Origin: Paludibacteraceae bacterium
GTDB taxonomy: Bacteria > Bacteroidota > Bacteroidia > Bacteroidales > Paludibacteraceae
DNA length: 64,000 nucleotides
Direction of reading: 5' to 3'
Assembly: GCA_017477325.1 (NCBI GenBank)
Contig: JAFUWV010000010.1
Span: forward strand, 186,001 to 250,000
Each line of letters opens with the position of its first letter. The first letter of the stretch is position 1. This document shows positions 61,501 through 64,000 of the stretch, piece by piece. Below the pieces are notes generated by a model. The model was not told where the DNA came from and searched no databases. It saw only the letters and a program-made list of their open reading frames with translations. Both the position numbers and the translations under genes were made by a program.

Positions 61501-64000
61501 GCTTTATCCACATTCGCAACTGAAGAGTATTTATTTCTGTGTCAAACTCGGGCATCGCTAACCACATATCGGTCGTTAAGGTTGTTGAAGCACCAAATAC
61601 CATTGTTTGCTTGCCTGAATGTGTATAACCCTCCGTAGAGGAAGAACTGAAATATGGATAATACTCCGTATGAGAATAACTGCCACCCGAATTATATGAT
61701 TTCCATGCTGACCCTGTCCAGCAGCTTGGATACTGCTTGAACTGGGCACTGGCAGCATAATACTCAAAATCTTCAACATAAGGTATCGTCTGCTTTTCCT
61801 CACAGTCTGTCATGAAGGTGAAATTATTGATACCTTCTAAAGTGTCATTATCGTATATAACTGACACTGACAATTGATATACTGAATGAGGATCCAGTTT
61901 GACATCCAATCCTAAACCGGTAACGGCTGTATCTGCCATTAACTTATCCATGATATATCTAATACCATAAGTACCGTAGTTGTCAGCTGCATATGCCTCA
62001 GGTTTCATCTTGACAATGGAAATGCTGTGTTTTGCTTCAGCATTGCCCTTCCATGTTATATTTGCTGACAACGTACTGGCATCAACTGCCACATCATACG
62101 GACGCATTCGGCCGGCCTGGTTATACATATTTATGAAGTGTATATCCATATTCTCTTCGGTATTGCCACTCTTAGGCATTACATATTTGAATGCCAAATA
62201 CCTTCCGCTACCTGTGTAGTTGACAAAGTTATATGCGCAATTCTGGGCTCTGGGAGATGTCGTACCTGTTCCATCAAATACTGCTACGCTGTCAAAAGTA
62301 CTGAGATCATACGGATCGGTCATAACACCAAGTGCCACACGCGCATCATCCACATGAGTCGCTGAACTATAATACGGAGCTATGGAGAATGTAACAAACA
62401 AATCCTTTATGTTGAAATCCGCTGGCAGAGCAGATATCGCAAGATAATCACCAACATTTCTCAGTACTATTGCCGGCTCTGAGCTATAGTACCATGCCGC
62501 ATTGTTAGCCTCCAACCCTCTTGCCAGAATAACATCATTGAACATCTGTCGTGAAGTTATTGTACGTACTAACGGATTTATATCTTTGAGGTAGTCATAA
62601 CTGCCTGCATTTATTGTCGCTGCATCAAACTTAAGTTCAAATGGTATGCTGTCAATTACATTCTGAAATTTCATTCCCACCGGCAATGAATATTCAGAAG
62701 CATCTGTTCCATTTATTCCCTGCACATATACATACAACAACTTATTCTTCAATAGTTCCGACTCAATCTCTAAAGAACTGCCCGACACATTAGTCTTCTC
62801 TATTATCACACTGCTCGGTTTCTTGCCGTTATATGTGAATTTGTCAGAAACTACAATATTCATAGCTGTCGCATTACCCAAGTCTGCCACATTTACTGTT
62901 ACCTTGTTGTAACTGATATTTGAAAGTGTTATACCCTTAGGTATGCTTACTTTGGCAGTGTAATCTACCAATACATTATCAACATAGAAAATGTTTTTCT
63001 TATCCTTGAAGTTACTTGCAAATGCCACATATTTGCCGTATGTCGTCTTGCCTTCACTCTCATAGCCCTTATAATCCTTCAAATCTACCACAAACTTGTT
63101 GTGCTCATACTCTTGTGTCATATAGCATGTATCCACTGCCACAAATGTACTGAAGTCTTCCGGGTTTGTCATTACACCAACTATTATTCCGCCGGCATAA
63201 TCTTCACCTACATACCTTTCCGAAGTGCCCCAGAAGGTAACTGACAATTTTGTAATGTCTTCGCAGTTCATCTCTGGTGTTGCTCCATACACATACTCTC
63301 CGGCTGGTATAGCCGTCGATATCGCACGTGCACCGGTAAACACATAGCAACGTGTTGAGTCGAACGAATATGATTTGCAACTCTCATCCGATGTCATTTG
63401 GTTTACAAAAGGCATGTACTCCATCGTACCGTCAGTCTTCGTAATGCTGGTTCCCTGCGTCATATATGACATGTGATTGACAGTATTTGAAGCATACACC
63501 AAATTAAACTTCTGCTCGTATGGCACCGAAGCGAAGTTTTTGGTACGGAAGTTTATTCCTATCCAATCTGTCTCATGATCTGAACATAGTGAGCGGACAT
63601 AAGCATAATATCTGGTATTCCGCGTCAATCCGGTTAGACTGTAAGAGAACTTGTCGGTTTTACCGTAGGCGACTATTGCACCGAAATCCGGATTTTCCAG
63701 ATCAAGTTCCTTGGTCGCTACCACAACTTCTATACTATCCGCATCCAGAGAGGCCTGCCATACCAATGTCGCGGTATTCACCGTAATCTCAGTCGCCTCA
63801 AGATTATCAATCCAGCACGTTGGATTCGGACGAACTATAATTTCATCAAGAGCGATACCCCATCCGTAGTTATCCACACCTTCAAAAGCAATCTGAAATG
63901 TGGCACTCCTGGCAGGAAGCTCTAATGTCTCTTCTGTCCACTTTGTGTATTTCGGAGTCTGCGCATCAGGATAGGTTGCAAAACACTTCCATTCCATATC
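55523..64000 (-). CDS. Second giant T9SS surface protein, paralogue of the 42105 product, 5' end outside window
   Basis: At least 2825 residues; the frame is open at the window edge, and alignment with the paralogue suggests about 150 residues are missing. The first visible residues (SATFQIAFEGVDNYGWGIALDEIIVRPNPTC) match the end of module 1 of the other giant protein. About nine anchor-J-like modules can be followed by their closing strands (FYVDNVLV, YYIDDILV, VYLDNIEF, AYLDNLKI, VYVDDVIV, FFVEDLEI, LYLDNVQL), with Fn3 domains between. Four ICxG...GCDS repeats follow, then a T9SS type A tail (SLALAPNPVRTGETVTVLSSF... MVRIVTGGETYQAKLVVK). It is presumably a surface adhesin or binding fibre like its paralogue. 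A hairpin follows the stop. Confidence 0.87.
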   Translation of the reverse strand, partial: DMEWKCFATYPDAQTPKYTKWTEETLELPARSATFQIAFEGVDNYGWGIALDEIIVRPNPTCWIDNLEATEITVNTATLVWQASLDADSIEVVVATKELDLENPDFGAIVAYGKTDKFSYSLTGLTRNTRYYAYVRSLCSDHETDWIGINFRTKNFASVPYEQKFNLVYASNTVNHMSYMTQGTSITKTDGTMEYMPFVNQMTSDESCKSYSFDSTRCYVFTGARAISTAIPAGEYVYGATPEMNCEDITKLSVTFWGTSERYVGEDYAGGIIVGVMTNPEDFSTFVAVDTCYMTQEYEHNKFVVDLKDYKGYESEGKTTYGKYVAFASNFKDKKNIFYVDNVLVDYTAKVSIPKGITLSNISYNKVTVNVADLGNATAMNIVVSDKFTYNGKKPSSVIIEKTNVSGSSLEIESELLKNKLLYVYVQGINGTDASEYSLPVGMKFQNVIDSIPFELKFDAATINAGSYDYLKDINPLVRTITSRQMFNDVILARGLEANNAAWYYSSEPAIVLRNVGDYLAISALPADFNIKDLFVTFSIAPYYSSATHVDDARVALGVMTDPYDLSTFDSVAVFDGTGTTSPRAQNCAYNFVNYTGSGRYLAFKYVMPKSGNTEENMDIHFINMYNQAGRMRPYDVAVDASTLSANITWKGNAEAKHSISIVKMKPEAYAADNYGTYGIRYIMDKLMADTAVTGLGLDVKLDPHSVYQLSVSVIYDNDTLEGINNFTFMTDCEEKQTIPYVEDFEYYAASAQFKQYPSCWTGSAWKSYNSGGSYSHTEYYPYFSSSSTEGYTHSGKQTMVFGASTTLTTDMWLAMPEFDTEINTLQLRMWIKPAMGGYNDSIDVGLIPKDATDLSAFEHIAYIKVQGTAQYREYITRLSSYEGTSAGKRLCIVKRTAAKHYYYIDDILVEPLSECAKIMDVEFANIGTSGATINWQSETATQWEVLVSKISLDADTLDLLSRTEIDSTIVLSWETVNSKPYVFSSDSAKVNTTYYVYVRGICGTVSGEWSGEASFATMCMAQDIATYTEDFSTAQNIDCWTIGMRNGDIVSTNLKIVNEYFYMFNVASTDGAYAVMPPMDVDDISKWQVSFDAHGGSTAAYLKELTVGVITNASDLTTFEPMTVVKLNQVAATSAATKYGFDEAYRYTVRFSTYEGDWRGNKGNRVMFLSESGDKQNYVYLDNIEFYQIGEVVEPLEVWATETGMDYAVLTWDSVGTKYNIKVSSKKIDPTSEAGDVCDSTVTGNSARIEGLTMLTRYYVYVQTVGEGTSTSLWSNVRWFETICPPSYELPYQNDFSGKVVTTSVPYDGADCWQHYYDGVAIEDYLSGSSFYSRMYASANYAGTVTGDNGLYLGSTLGSTTTNPKSAVAVLPMINADLSKAMLEFDWRSSSTTNSATSPNLRKLAIGIAKVAEPYDSLLATVQYLDTVTTEGYIGTWKHEMLPLSKYAGDGKYVVLTMFGGNDYSASTLAYAYLDNLKIAEAPAVFPPATIACGKTFGSTAELSWTQTLGSYSQWQVVAVKSGEEIPENATVQTFDTTAGVFTGLQGSTEYDFYVRAVDANGNVSPWVATPATGTTLYLVEVKDAFWNFDSQATQEHFNNSTSWKEKGWLQGMIRGSFNNTYVPYLYSNTINSTSKLRTSWYSFSGDTCMRFYSTSTYAGYTVMPQINCNLDSMQLRFKINATYCNENTRAVTTTYAKGTYAHSIKIGYMTDPYDYSTFKEITTYVYPEITATVKIEDDPTGNRFWEEVTVPLYGVGEGKYIVFSNDFNSNQVYVDDVIVEKETGCAMPVQVTLDSLAYNAAKFVWGSSKSAWNVKVINKESGLTEVEKNNLTEMCYVINNLAEQTEYIFIVQAVCGTDEVSDEVQIQFKTPCKPTEESAAYWSFNENLYQYGSSASYLIPECTTVGGNTTTQSNLPYAVKNAPAATGANYARTQDDDDYALRFYTTKTAYNNYIAFPQMGFALDSMTLHFWGRAAYFYKNTHTTAATKERLYAVNSAYSRTLIVGVMTDVEDFETFTPLDTITYDKVWSGTVASVADRYMSDDKTGNNWWQEYALPLAKYAGKGNITIVAPNPADFSSASTPTSYFFVEDLEIVKGSFCTTASNVRVADIQSRQATIAWDLPEGTSDSVGVALYLSVAGKEPTDSLVAQIDAVIPSHEYTFTGLKPGSDYYYAVKHYCSDEDESQWSVIQSFTCNYEAPRFKEDFTTVRTYPVHWTRGGNTSTTASMACTAENVFDGLKIATLTETATSNAAWRRNSGSDGMGGGSIWHSMASNRTGTAAAASYAWLMTPNISLLTSEQNNMMLSFELGMWDIDGGTNLNPLSEDDCFMVIVSTDAGKTWKAENIAASWKTDGTGDYDFNKVGPQRTTYFVDLSKWVGQGIMIAFYSGSKCPGLTPGNKLYLDNVQLNVFEKKEYSSEICKWNDFTDESFNIDAYDLNVNTTTTYTKYVPAEADNQLDSLTILNLTVYCDTTTTFEENICEGEDFKSYGFSIENVTKSNTYKLKLEGENKCDSVVVLNLTVLPKLHNDVEATICQGAYYEFGGKKYYTSTTVEETFTSSLGCDSIVTLHLKVNDVLAGTPEEVYLCSDSIFEWPYSSKFGQITDGGLYIDTIQNSLGCDTVVSVHVTNVASAKTFVRAAICSGGAYDVYPFRGLRDAGDFDSHLETVYGCDSTVTLHLMIAENGVLNDKIGMDELPYVLNGEELYGEGTEEGVYTTTVNLACGEVTLVLTVGTPDGLHSVFANSLALAPNPVRTGETVTVLSSFSAAQVADMTVEVYDGTGALVSRKTPKVAPVTIDPLPAAGVYMVRIVTGGETYQAKLVVK

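Overview
The window is a piece of a Bacteroidota chromosome, most likely a gut- or rumen-type Bacteroidales. The evidence is the TTTG / TAnnTTTG promoter boxes, a SusC/SusD pair, several secreted proteins with type IX secretion (T9SS) C-terminal sorting domains, a DUF4924-type gene, and Bacteroidetes-style Wza and Wzc proteins. I cannot name a genus from sequence alone. There is no rRNA, CRISPR array, insertion sequence or prophage. One tRNA (Gln, TTG) is present.

Layout. (1) 1-7761, + strand: the 3' part of a large secreted protein with an Fn3-like domain and PPC-like beta modules, then a long secreted protein (FISUMP domain, FG-GAP-like segment, Ser/Thr-rich C-terminus) whose frame is split by one in-frame TAG. 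(2) 7776-14861, + strand: housekeeping block of tRNA-Gln, ribosomal protein L25/Ctc, peptidyl-tRNA hydrolase, an Hsp15-like S4 protein, DUF4924 protein, endonuclease III, RecA, an FAD-dependent dehydrogenase and a ThiF/TcdA-type E1-like enzyme. Gaps between these genes are filled by short-period tandem repeats with hairpin cores. (3) 15047-24986: pectin utilisation locus, with a GH28 polygalacturonase on + facing a minus-strand unit susC - susD - PL1-like pectate lyase - secreted protein of unknown role. (4) 25144-27195: DNA topoisomerase III. (5) 27211-41908, minus strand: an outer-envelope locus running from a beta-barrel protein through an OmpA-domain barrel, two T9SS cargo proteins and a second OmpA-domain barrel to a Wza-type polysaccharide export lipoprotein and a Wzc-type tyrosine autokinase. 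(6) 42105-64000, minus strand: two giant paralogous T9SS surface proteins (about 3600 aa and more than 2825 aa) built of alternating anchor-J-like and Fn3 modules, flanking a C10 (streptopain-type) cysteine protease that is also a T9SS cargo.

How the parts may work together. Region 3 would cut pectin outside the cell or in the periplasm (PL1 lyase, GH28 hydrolase) and import oligomers through SusCD. Regions 5 and 6 look like a cell-surface programme: secreted modular proteins anchored by T9SS, peptidoglycan-linked outer-membrane barrels, and polysaccharide export with its regulatory kinase. That the genes of region 5 act as one apparatus is inferred from tight spacing, shared strand and paralogy; it is not shown by any known family.

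The most unusual items are: a repeat family with 7- or 9-bp periodicity and a palindromic core that occupies intergenic gaps and also lies in frame inside the C10 protease gene (30 identical bases in two sites 44 kb apart); the amber-split gene with a T9SS-tail-like domain near its N-terminus; four secreted proteins sharing a Cys-paired 'GCDS' repeat; the three related barrels next to Wza/Wzc; and a topB start codon only 4 nt from its -7 box, which implies a leaderless mRNA.
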